A stretch of 64,000 bases of DNA. Origin: Chionoecetes opilio (lineage: Eukaryota > Arthropoda > Malacostraca > Decapoda > Majidae). Both the position numbers and the translations under genes were made by a program. Below, in pieces: positions 1 to 10,000 of the stretch; positions within the stretch are counted from its first letter, which is position 1; each line of letters opens with the position of its first letter. The stretch is from NCBI GenBank assembly GCA_016584305.1, contig JACEEZ010025360.1:419501-483500 (forward strand), given 5' to 3'. Below the pieces are notes generated by a model, which saw only the letters and a program-made list of their open reading frames with translations, made no database searches and was not told the DNA's origin.

Positions 1-132
1 GACTAGCTTAAACAGGCAGTCTGGGTGGCGTTGCCTGAGGCCTCCAATAGTATATATATATTGTATAATATTTACTTTAAAATTGTATCAATACATGTAC
101 TTTTGTGAAGCCTTTTACAAATATCACAAAAG
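1..132. other. unassigned AT-rich left edge
   Basis: AT-rich sequence before the first TTAA element. No coding or repeat signal recognised. Confidence 0.4.
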
Positions 133-1003
133 TTAAAGTAATCGTCCAGACCATTTCATCATTCCTGATTTAATGCAATAAAATTGTAGCCATTAGTGAG
201 TATATCAACAATATGTTGTCACTTTTTGCATCCAGTCAGCCGTTCTTAAATAATCCGCAATCAAAATCTCCAAATTCCCCGAGCTCTCAAAACGCTCCTC
301 AAGGCTTGCAGACGATGATGCGCCACGGCTCGGTGACATCACATCAGGAAGCCTCCTCTCCCCGCGCTGACCCAGAAGCACGTAAACACAGGAGATAAAT
401 ATATAGTACTTGAAGATTTTTGGGTGTTCTGATAGATTTTTTTGCGATATGCCACATGCATGCATCCTTTATGGGTGCAGCAAGACAGCTGTGCTTTCCA
501 GAGAAGTTTGCACACGTTTCTGACTGATACGACGACGTTAAATCTGTGGAAGAGATTTGTGCGGCGGACACATCACCCCCCACCCACCCACACATTCCGT
601 AGCCACACACCATAGCGTAGCCCATCACAATCTGAGGTTCGTTTTCCTCATTTACGCGAGCAGCGTCATTTATTTCGGTCTCAGATTGAGCATCGTACTC
701 TAGATCTGTCACAGCGACAGATTCACTGACTGACACCGAAGTACAATCGCTCATCATCACATTTGCCGACAGGTGTCACGCAGGGAGAAGACTGTTGTTT
801 ACATTCTCCGCTCCTCCTGTGATGTCATCAATAATATTCGTAGCCCTGTTGGAGGGAAGAAAGTTTTTTCGCGTGCATTTTACAAAAGTCTTGTTTTTAC
901 GGAAATAAGGCCTGGAAATCAATTATTTTTGGTGGATTAGGTGTTTTGAATGCATATTCAACATAATTAGGCAAAAAAAAAAGGGCCTGGACGATTACTT
1001 TAA
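133..1003. mobile_element. TTAA-flanked non-autonomous DNA element (copy 1)
   Basis: The segment begins TTAAAGTAATCGTCCAGAC and ends with the matching inverted sequence GTCCAGG-like/GGACGATTACTTTAA, so both ends carry TTAA, the target of piggyBac-like transposases. A second, inverted copy lies at 51370-54922. The interior has only weak short frames (344-760 minus, 205-465 minus) shared with that copy, and I recognise no transposase. The terminal bases after TTAA are AGTAATC rather than the CCC usual for piggyBac, so the superfamily is inferred from the target site only. Confidence 0.7.
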
Positions 1004-1014
1004 GCTCAATTATC

Positions 1015-2012
1015 TTATACCAGACTGCCAGTTAACCAGATACCAGTTATATACCAGACTGCCAGTTAACCAGATACCAGTTATATATCAGACTGTCAGT
1101 TAACCAGATACCAGTTATATACCAGACTGCCCGTTAACCAGATACCAATTATATACCAGACTGCCTGTTAACCAGATACCAGTTATATATCAGACTGCCA
1201 GTTAACCAGATACCAATTATATACCAGACTGCCAGTTAACCAGATACCAGTTATATACCAGACTGCCAGTTAACCAGATACCAGTTATATACCAGACTGC
1301 CCGTTATACCAGATACCAGTTATATACCAGACTGCCAGTTAACCAGATACCAATTATATACCAGACTGCCAGTTAACCAGATACCAGTTATATACCAGAC
1401 TGCCAGTTAACCAGATACCAGTTATATACCAGACTGCCCGTTATACCAGATACCAGTTATATACCAGACTGCCCGTTATACCAGACTGCCAGTTAACCAG
1501 ATACCAGTTATATACCAGACTGCCAGTTAACCAGATACCAGTTTATACCAGACTGCCAGTTACCAGATACCAGTTATATACCAGACTGCCAGTTATACCA
1601 GATACCAGTTAACCAGATACCAGTTATATACCAGACTGCCAGTTAACCAGATACCAGTTATACCAGACTGCCAGTTAACCAGATACCAGTTATACCAGAC
1701 TGCCAGTTATATACCAGACTGCCAGTTAACCAGATACCAGTTATATACCAGACTGCCAGTTAACCAGATACCAGTTATATACCAGACTGCCAGTTAACCA
1801 GATACCAGTTATATACCAGACTGCCAGTTAACCAGATACCAGTTATATACCAGACTGCCAGTTAACCAGATACCAGTTATATACCAGACTGCCAGTTAAC
1901 CAGATACCAGTTAACCAGATACCAGTTATATACCAGACTGCCAGTTAACCAGATACCAGTTATATACCAGACTGCCAGTTAACCAGATACCAGTTATATA
2001 CCAGACTGCCAG
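1015..2012. repeat. 34-bp minisatellite, array 1
   Basis: Tandem units built from two alternating words, CCAGATACCAGTTATATA and CCAGACTGCCAGTTAA, with frequent unit-length changes. The same array resumes at 4352 after the MULE element, so it is one locus split by that insertion. Open frames across it are repeat artefacts. Confidence 0.95.
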
Positions 2013-2253
2013 TTAGGTGTGCAGAAAATTCCACCCACGAAAATTCCACCCAGAAAATTCCACCCAAGAAAATTTCATCCATGTAAATTTCCACCCAAGA
2101 AAGTTCCACCCAATGCATACAACATGTTTTAAAAACTTTCATTTTATTGCTTTACTTTCCAGACAACCAAAATGGTCCCAGGGTTAAAAACGAGGTTTAA
2201 AAATTAAGGCAGACATAAACTACTTTTTAATTGTATTTTATCTAAAGCTTAGT

Positions 2254-3660
2254 TTAATGAAGAGTATGTGCAACGCCTTTCAGAAACTCCATGACGTCTC
2301 CACGATAGTTCTCCACGAGGGTTTTCAGTCTTTTGTTTATAGTCTTGTATTTTTTTCGTTTTTGACTCCCATCTCCTCTTCGGACGTGCAATAATTTTGT
2401 TTGTGTGAGGGCTTCTTCTTTTTGTAGTGCATTACTTAGCTTCCACAAATTCGGGTGCATACTTGTTATAGACGCTCGTAGTGCACTGTGAAAACCTTCT
2501 ACAGCATTATTAGTTCTAGGTCATTCAGAGTACGCTCTCGTACGTTCCACACTTCAATTGGGAAAAGAGGTTCTACTCTTCTTCGTCGTTCGCCCCTTCC
2601 CCGTTGAATACCAATGTAGGCGCCTTCAAAGTATGTCATGAATTCAGCTGGTATAACTTCATCATCAGACAGAAGCTCGAATGCATCAACAACGTCCTCG
2701 AGCGGTAGAAATGCCAAGCCACTAAAGCATTTTATTTTAAGAGCAAAAGAAGGGTCATTGTTGTACTGCTCTTTTTTTACCAATTTGACATATCTTCCGC
2801 CAACAGGATTGACCAAAATGAAACAAACAGCCAGAAACTACAGCACTGTGAAAAACCGTTGTGAAAGCAGTGTGTACAGCTATCTCAAAATCCATGATGC
2901 ACTGAACTGGTCGACTATTTGGACGTAAGTTAAAAATAGCCGAAAAAAGTCTTCGATAGGTAGCTTCTTTTTTATTAGGAAGCCAAGCAAACACACGTGG
3001 GAGACATGAATCATTAATAATAGCATGCACCGTAAAAAGCTGGGTCCAAAGGTTTGGTGCTGCTTTGAATGTTCCATCACAAGCCCATGAGTTACTTGTT
3101 GCTAATTCATCCAAGCCAGAATCTGTTGCAAATATTAGTATTCGATGCATGTCATCAATGCCACTATCAAACGCCAAGAAACTGGAACCATCAGCAAGAT
3201 ATTTAAATGAATCAGGGATTTCATATCCAGTGCGACATGGTGGAAGTGCAGGATATCCTAAAGCAGTCCGTCGCCAGTTTTTAAGTCCTAGAAAGCGTGT
3301 TAATATTTTGCAGTTGCGATCTAGCTTCTTCCTGAAGTGGTTGTGTAGCACCTGCTATTCATTTTCTTGTTGATGTTGCACAACCCGCATGCACTGCATC
3401 GCGCATCGAATTTACTGCAATCCGTGCTTCTACTTTAGCACATGAAGCCGGATGAGTATGACTTCCTGATCTTTGACTGAGACGGGCTGGTCACAGTTGT
3501 AAGGCGTGTGAATACGGGCCTTGCAGCCTGTATAAAATAGTTCACATCTCCAGTAAGTTTTTGTTTTGGTGGGATTGTCTTGATGCTTCTCATAGACGTA
3601 GTTTTCTTCATCACACAGTTTTCTTTTTCCTTTTTCACTTTTAATAAATGTCAGTGCCAT
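2254..3660 (-). pseudogene. FLYWCH-MULE transposase, broken
   Basis: Reading on the minus strand, 3660-3430 encodes a FLYWCH zinc finger (KGKRKL, TYWRCE, GCKARIHT). 3351-2755 encodes the MULE DDE core: WACDGTFK, a later IMDFE, and GCLFHFGQSCWRKI, with the spacing expected for the catalytic acidic residues. 2816-2499 and 2460-2254 encode the C-terminal part (HPNLW, LVENYRGD, AHTLH). These blocks are in different frames and the join near 3360-3420 contains a stop, so the gene has several frameshifts. The product would have cut and pasted its own element. The domain order is right for Phantom/MULE transposases, and it is unlikely to be a host gene. Confidence 0.82.
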
Positions 3661-3840
3661 GGTATAGGGTATAAATGGGCACGTTTTAGTGTACTGGAGA
3701 GTAGGGAGAAACTGAAGTAGTAGCCTACTATACCTTCAGAGGAAGCTTCTGCTTCGAAGCTTTGAATGTCATACTCACAAGCGTTTATAGTTTCCGGTAC
3801 TAATTTCATAATCCAAAGCTTCGGTACACCTAAAAGAGCG

Positions 3841-3895
3841 CACGCACGCACACACACACACACACACACATTAGGGGAGTGTGTGTGTGTGTGTT
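3841..3895. repeat. CA/GT microsatellite
   Basis: (CA)n followed a few bases later by (GT)n, directly before the SINE head. Confidence 0.85.
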
Positions 3896-3896
3896 T

Positions 3897-4215
3897 AGGG
3901 GAGGCGTGGCTGAGTGGTTAAGAGCTCTGGGTTCTGTGCTAGGAGACCCTGTTTCGATCCCAGCTCACTCCCACTAAGGTCTCGCTGGTGACTTAAAAGC
4001 ACCCTCATGTCTGCTCGTGTACTGTGCATCTAGTAATGGCCTTGTGCCTGTGGACACAGTGAGCTTACATGGCCTGCCTGTTAAAATATAAAAATGGGTA
4101 GGTGTCACTATAAGCAATTACTCCGCTCACTGACAGGCTGCGACCCACAGATATCGGAGGTACATACAGCCTACGACCAATAAAGGGGATAACATAAAAA
4201 AATATTAAAAAAAAA
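3897..4215 (+). mobile_element. tRNA-derived SINE inside the MULE element
   Basis: The head contains an A box (TGGCTGAGTGGTTAAGA) and a B box (GTTTCGATCCC) at tRNA-like spacing, giving an internal RNA polymerase III promoter. An unrelated body follows and an A-rich tail ends near 4215. The A box resembles Ser/Leu-type tRNA. It is a retroposon, not a functional tRNA, because no cloverleaf 3' half is kept. Confidence 0.75.
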
Positions 4216-4351
4216 CCACAAAAGCAGGTACACCTTCTATACTAATTTCACGCATTGTGGGTGGAACTTTCTTGGGTGGAAATTTACATGGGTGAAATTT
4301 TCTTGGGTGGAATTTTCGTTGGTGGAATTTTCTTGGGTGGAATTTTCATGG

Positions 4352-5385
4352 AACCGCCAGTTATACCAGATACCAGTTATATACCAGACTGCCAGTTATA
4401 CCAGATACCAGTTATATACCAGACTGCCAGTTAACCAGATACCAGTTATATACCAGACTGCCAGTTATACCAGATACCAGTTATATACCAGACTGCCAGT
4501 TAACCAGATACCAGTTATATACCAGATACCAGTTATATACCAGACTGCCAGTTATACCAGACTGCCAGTTATATACCGGATACCAGTCATATACCAGACT
4601 GCCAGTTAACCAGATACCACTTATATACCAGACTGCCAGTTAACCAGATACCAGTTATATACCAGACTGCCAGTTATACCAATGCCAGTTATATACCAGA
4701 CTGCCAGTTATATACCAGATACCAGTTATATACCAGACTGCCAGTTAACCAGATCCCAGTTATATACCAGACTGCCAGTTATATACCAGATACCAGTTAT
4801 ATACCAGACTGCCAGTTATAAACCAGATACCAGTTATATACCAGACTGCCAGTTATAAACCAGATACCAGTTATATACCAGATACCAGTTATATACCAGA
4901 TACCAGTTATATACCAGATACCAGTTATATACCAGACTGCCAGTTATATACCAGACTGCCAGTTATATACCAGACTGCCAGTTATACCAGACTGCCAGTT
5001 ATATACCGGATACCAGTTATATACCAGACTGCCAGTTATATACCAGACTGCCAGTTATATACCAGACTGCCAGTTATATACCGGATACCAGTTATATACC
5101 GGATACCAGTTATATACCAGACTGCCAGTTATATACCAGACTGCCAGTTATATACCAGACTGCCAGTTATATACCGGATACCAGTTATATACCAGACTGC
5201 CAGTTATATACCAGACTGCCAGTTATATACCGGATACCAGTTATATACCAGACTGCCAGTTATATACCAGACTGCGAGTTATATACCAGACTGCCAGTTA
5301 TATACCGGATACCAGTTATATACCAGACTGCCAGTGATACCAGATACCAGTTATATATCAGACTGCCAGTTATATACCAGACTAA
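4352..5385. repeat. 34-bp minisatellite, array 2
   Basis: Continuation of the array at 1015-2012. The variant word CCGGATACCAG becomes common here. Confidence 0.95.
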
Positions 5386-5559
5386 GATAAGATTTTCATC
5401 CTATCTAGACACTTTGCAAGTACCAACTACAAGGTTATTGACTATACAAAGCGCCGCCACGTCAGCACGAACTAGGCGGACTCGAACCGCTGACCGAATG
5501 CACAGGGACGCTGCACATTGCGAACTCACGTCTCTACCAACCTTGCCACCCTGACGGGC
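5386..5559 (-). mobile_element. short tRNA-derived SINE (copy 1) in the minisatellite
   Basis: On the minus strand it starts GCCCGTCAGGGTGGCAAGG, with a B box GGTTCGAGTCC and a 3' end in AAAATCTTATCT. A copy with few differences lies at 56774-56945. Minisatellite resumes immediately on both sides, so this is a clean insertion. Confidence 0.8.
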
Positions 5560-6433
5560 TATATACCAGACTCCCAGTGATACCAGATACCAGTTATATA
5601 CCAGACTGCCAGTTATATACCGGATACCAGTTATATACCAGACACCAGTTATATACCAGACTCCAGTTATATACCAGACTGCCAGTTATATACCAGACTG
5701 CCAGTGATACCAGATACCAGTTATATATCAGACTGCCAGTTATACCAGACTGCCAGTTATATACCAGACACCAGTTATATACCAGACACCAGTTATATAC
5801 CAGACTGCCAGTTATATACCAGACTGCCAGTTATATACCAGACTGCCAGTTATATACCAGATTCCCAGTTATATACCAGACTGCCAGTGATACCAGATAC
5901 CAGTTATATATCAGACTGCCAGTTATACCAGACTGCCAGTTATATACCAGACTGCCAGTTATATACCAGACACCAGTTATATACCAGACTGCCAGTTATA
6001 TACCAAACACCAGTTATATACCAGACTGCCAGTTATATCCAACTGCCGTTATATACCAGACACCAGTTATATACCAGAACCATATATGCCAGACACCGTT
6101 ATATACCAGACTGCCAGTGATACCAGATACCAGTTATATAACGCCAGAAACCTGCCAGTTATATACCAGACTGCCAGTTATATACCAGACACCAGTCATA
6201 TGCCAGACACCAGTTATATACCAGACTGCCAGTGATACCAGATACCAGTTATATACCAGACTGCCAGTGATACCAGATACCAGTTATATATCAGACTGCC
6301 AGTTATACCAGACTGCCAGTTATATACCAGATACCAGTTATACACCAGATACCAGTTATACCAGATACCAGTTATAACCATGCCGTTATACCAGACTGCC
6401 AGTTAATACCAACGGCCAGTTATAACCAGATAC
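5560..6433. repeat. 34-bp minisatellite, array 3, degenerate at the right end
   Basis: Same unit family with many variants (CCAGACACCAG, CCAGTGATACC). It decays after about 6060 and runs into a GA tract. Confidence 0.93.
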
Positions 6434-6503
6434 CAGTTTATAGAGAGAGAGCGAGAGAGTAGAGAGAGAGAGAGAGAGAGACGACAGATAGCAGATAGAG
6501 AGA

Positions 6504-6565
<62 letters not shown>

Positions 6566-6600
6566 AGAAGAGGGAGAGAGAGAGAGAGAGAGAGATGGAA
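6434..6600. repeat. GA microsatellite
   Basis: Interrupted (GA)n tract. Confidence 0.95.
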
Positions 6601-6659
6601 AGGATGAGAAATAAGTTGCCTAGTATACTTGTAATGACACCAGCCAACCTGCATCCATC

Positions 6660-6898
6660 CACCCTGCTTTAAAAGAGTGCATCCACCCAGCCATCCTCCT
6701 TCCCTCCACCCCGCCTCACCTCAAAAAAGACTCCATCCACCCATCTATCCACCCTGCCTCACCTCAAAAAAAATGTCCATCCACCCAGCCAACCATCTAT
6801 CCACCCCGCCTCGCCTCAAAAAAAAGTCCATCCACCCTTCAAAAAGTCCACCCACCTATCCACCCTTCAAAAAAAAGAGTCCATCCACCCCGCCTCAC
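6660..6898. repeat. minisatellite derived from the PIF1 exon 6 splice donor
   Basis: Imperfect units of about 30-40 bp containing CCTCACCTCAAAAAAGAGTC and CATCCACC. The unit is the minus-strand end of PIF1 exon 6 plus its GTGAGG donor, repeated downstream in the intron, so several decoy donors follow the real one. Confidence 0.75.
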
Positions 6899-7032
6899 CT
6901 CAAAAAAGAGTCCATCCACCATGGACACTTCATCCACAATGAGGTGGCGGCACCTCTTCCACTGCTGAGCTATCACCTTCCTGGACGCCAGCCTCAGGCA
7001 CTGCTCCAGGCTGCCATCACCACTGCCAACGC
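6899..7032 (-). CDS. PIF1: PIF1 exon 6 (Walker B)
   Basis: Acceptor TTTCAG and donor GAG|GTGAGG. It encodes GVGSGDGSLEQCLRL through HLIVDEVSMVDGLFFE, the helicase motif II block. Confidence 0.88.
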
Positions 7033-10000
7033 CTGAAAGACACCACATCACATCACCACAAACACCACATCACATCACACACAACACGTCCCAATATTCG
7101 CCACACATTAACCCCTTGAGACCCAGAACGTAATTTCCATAGTAATTTGGGAACCATTAGACAATTTTTAAAGACTATATGCAATGTTTTTATAGCTATG
7201 ACCTGTTTAGTACCCTTGTCCACTAACTAATTTGGTTTATTTAGTTACTTTGCGTAAATTTATGGCTAACAACAGACATTTTTTTATAACAAAGGAAAGA
7301 TCTGGGCGTGAAGGGGTTAAGATGGCAAAAATGGGGCCCCTTCACTCCCCCCTTCCGAACCCACGGGATTGGCTGAGGTGTTGGGTGTTGGGTGAGAATG
7401 CCTTACTCCAAGTTCCGCCTAAAGCCCCAACACCCAACACCTCAGTCAATCCCGTGCGTTCGGAAGGGGGGAGTGAAGGGACCACATTTTCGCCACCTTA
7501 ACGTGCAGTGAGTAGACATATCAATAAGAACATCATCATCACATCACCACCAACATTACACATCACCACATCACCACCAGATATATACATAGGAACATCA
7601 TCACATCACCACCAACACTACACATCACCACCAACACTACACATCACCACCATCACTACACATCACCACCAACACTACACATCACCACCAACACTACACA
7701 TCACCACCAACACTACACATCCCCACCAACACTACACATCACCACCAAACCCCTACCCCATCACCACCACACTACACATCACCACCAACACTACACATCA
7801 CCACCAACACTACACATCACCACCAACACTACACATCACCACCAACACAACACATCACCACACATCACCATCATTACATCACATCACCTCCAATTATACA
7901 CATAGGAACATCAGCCCTCCATCCCTTCCTCTCTGTTTCTTCCCTCCCTCCATTCCTTCTCTTTCCTCCAGCCATTACTCTCTCCATCAAACATTTCATT
8001 CCTTTTCCTCCTCGTTCCCATCTTTGCCCCATCCACATCTCCCTCCATCCCTTCTTCCTACCTTCCTCCCCATCCAAACCTAATCCGTCCTTTCCTTCCC
8101 TTTCTCCACCCCAGCCCCCCCTCCCACCCCAGGCTTGCTTAATTCCTTCCTTCCTTCCTTCCCTCCCTCTCTCCCTCTTTCCTTCCCTCCTTCCATATTT
8201 GCTTCCTCCCTTCATTTCTTCTTTCCCTCCTTCCTTCTCTCCCTCCCTTCATTCCCTCCCTCCTTCCTTCCTTCCCTCCTACCTCCCTCCCTCCTTCCTT
8301 CCTTCCCTCCCTTCTCTCCTACCTCCCTCCCTCCCTCCTTCCTTCCTTTCCTCCCTTACCTCCTTCCATACTACCTTCCTCCTTTCATTTCTTCTTTCCC
8401 TCTCTCCTCCCTCCTTCCATACTTGCTTCCTCCCTTCATTCCCCCCCTCCCTCCTTCCTTCCTCACCGGCAAAGGAGTGGAGGAGTGTGGAGATCGACCT
8501 CACTCACCTCAGCTCTCTCCATCTCAGCCCCCCCCCCCCCCCAGCCTTCCCTCCTACCTCAGACCCCCCTAGCCTTCCCTCCTACTCAGCCCCTCCCCCA
8601 GTCTCCTCACCGGCAAAGGAGTGGAGTGTGGAGCCCCCGATGTGGCTGGCGGCGACTCCCGTGCTGGCCGTGACGAAGGTGGAGTTTCGGGGCAGAGAGA
8701 CCCCCCAGACGCTGCAGCAGGAAGCTCTTGCCCGTCCCCGCGCTGCCTGAGGGGGGAGACAGGGGTGAGGGTGGCAGGGAGGCGGGGGAAGGGTGATAGA
8801 GGGGGGGGAGAGGAGGAGGCTGAAGGGAGAGAGGGAGGGGTTGAAGGTAGGTAGGAGGGAAGGAAGGAAGGAAGTGAGGAAGGAGGGAGGGAAGGAAGTA
8901 AGGTAGAGAAGGGAAGAAAGTAAGGAAGGGGGGAGGGAAGGGTGGAGGGAAGGTTGGTAGGAGGGAAGGAAGGTAGGTAGGAGGGAAGGAAGGTAGGAGA
9001 GAAGGAAGTATGGAAGTAAGGAAGGAAGGAAGGAAGGAGGAAAGAAGAAAGGTAGGTAGGTGGGAAGGAAGTAAGTTAGGAAAGGAGGGAAGGTAGAGAA
9101 GGAAGGAAGAAGGGAAGGAAGGAAGGAAAGAAGGAGGGAAGGGTAGATAGGTAGGTAGGAAGGGAAGATAGGAGGGAGGGAAGGAATGAAGGAAGGAAAG
9201 AAGCAAGTGAGGAAGGAGGGAAGATAGGTAGGTAGGAGGGGAGTAAGGAGGGTGGTAGGGAAGGAAGGAAGGAAGGAAGGAAGGAAGGAAGAAGGAAGGA
9301 AGGAGAGAAGGCTGAAGGAAGGTAGGGTGGTAGGAGGGAAGGAAGGAAGGAGGGAGGCAAGGAAGGAAGGAGGGGTGGAAGTTAGAGAAGGAAGAAAGGT
9401 AGGTAGGTAGGAGGGAAGGGTGGAAGATAGGAAGGAAGGTTGGTAGGAGGGAGGGAAGGAAGGAAGGAAGGAAGGAAGGAAGGAAGGAAGGAAGGAAGGA
9501 AGGAAGGAAGGAAGGAAGGAAGGAAGGAAGGAAGGGTGAGAGGGAGGGAGCTGGACACAAATCCTGCACAGTACAATAAGGACAGACAGACTGAGGCACA
9601 TCAATCCCTACCCGTGAAGAACACATTCTGTCCCGCCTGCACGGCCTGGATCACCCGCCTCTGCTCGGCCGTGAGGGACGTTGGGTTGTTGCGGCGCGCC
9701 ACCTTGTCTCTGCCCCCCGGCGCGTCCTGCAGGGAGGGACAAGGGTCAGGAGAGGTCATAGTGCATCTAGGAAGGTCACTGGGAGGTCACTGGAGGGTCA
9801 TGGTACATTATTGAGTCATTAAGGATGGAAGTGGGTCTAGCAGGGGCACACCCAGGAATTGTTCCGGGGGTGGGGGGGGAGATTCCCCCCGCCAGCCAGT
9901 ATAGTAAACCCGCCAGATTTCTTACTGATGGTAAATTTTTCAGCCATCAACCGATTCCGTTTTCCTTTTCAGGCCTTATTTCTTATTTCTGCTACTGCAA

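Larger units (their letters stand above)
2013..4351 (-). mobile_element. MULE-type DNA transposon with FLYWCH domain, inserted in the minisatellite
   Basis: Both ends carry inverted arrays of a 15-16-bp word (GAAAATTCCACCCAA on the left at about 2029-2113, its complement at about 4258-4350). Minisatellite lies directly outside both ends. The interior holds a broken minus-strand transposase (2254-3660) and a tRNA-derived SINE (3897-4215). Repeat-type inverted termini fit Mutator-like/Phantom elements. No clean 8-10-bp target duplication was identified because the flanking array is itself repetitive. Confidence 0.75.

Noticed and set aside
3897..3972. Possible functional tRNA gene
   Set aside because: A and B boxes are present but the acceptor stem and 3' half do not pair; the A-rich tail marks a SINE.
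5577..6377. 266-codon Tyr/Gln-rich frame
   Set aside because: Translation of the 34-bp minisatellite.
1015..6433. CRISPR-like array
   Set aside because: Eukaryotic context, no unique spacers, units vary in length; it is a minisatellite.
8582..9626. Long minus-strand frames rich in Leu-Pro-Ser
   Set aside because: They are translations of the GGAA/CCTT tract. Only the last 45 codons are PIF1 exon 5.
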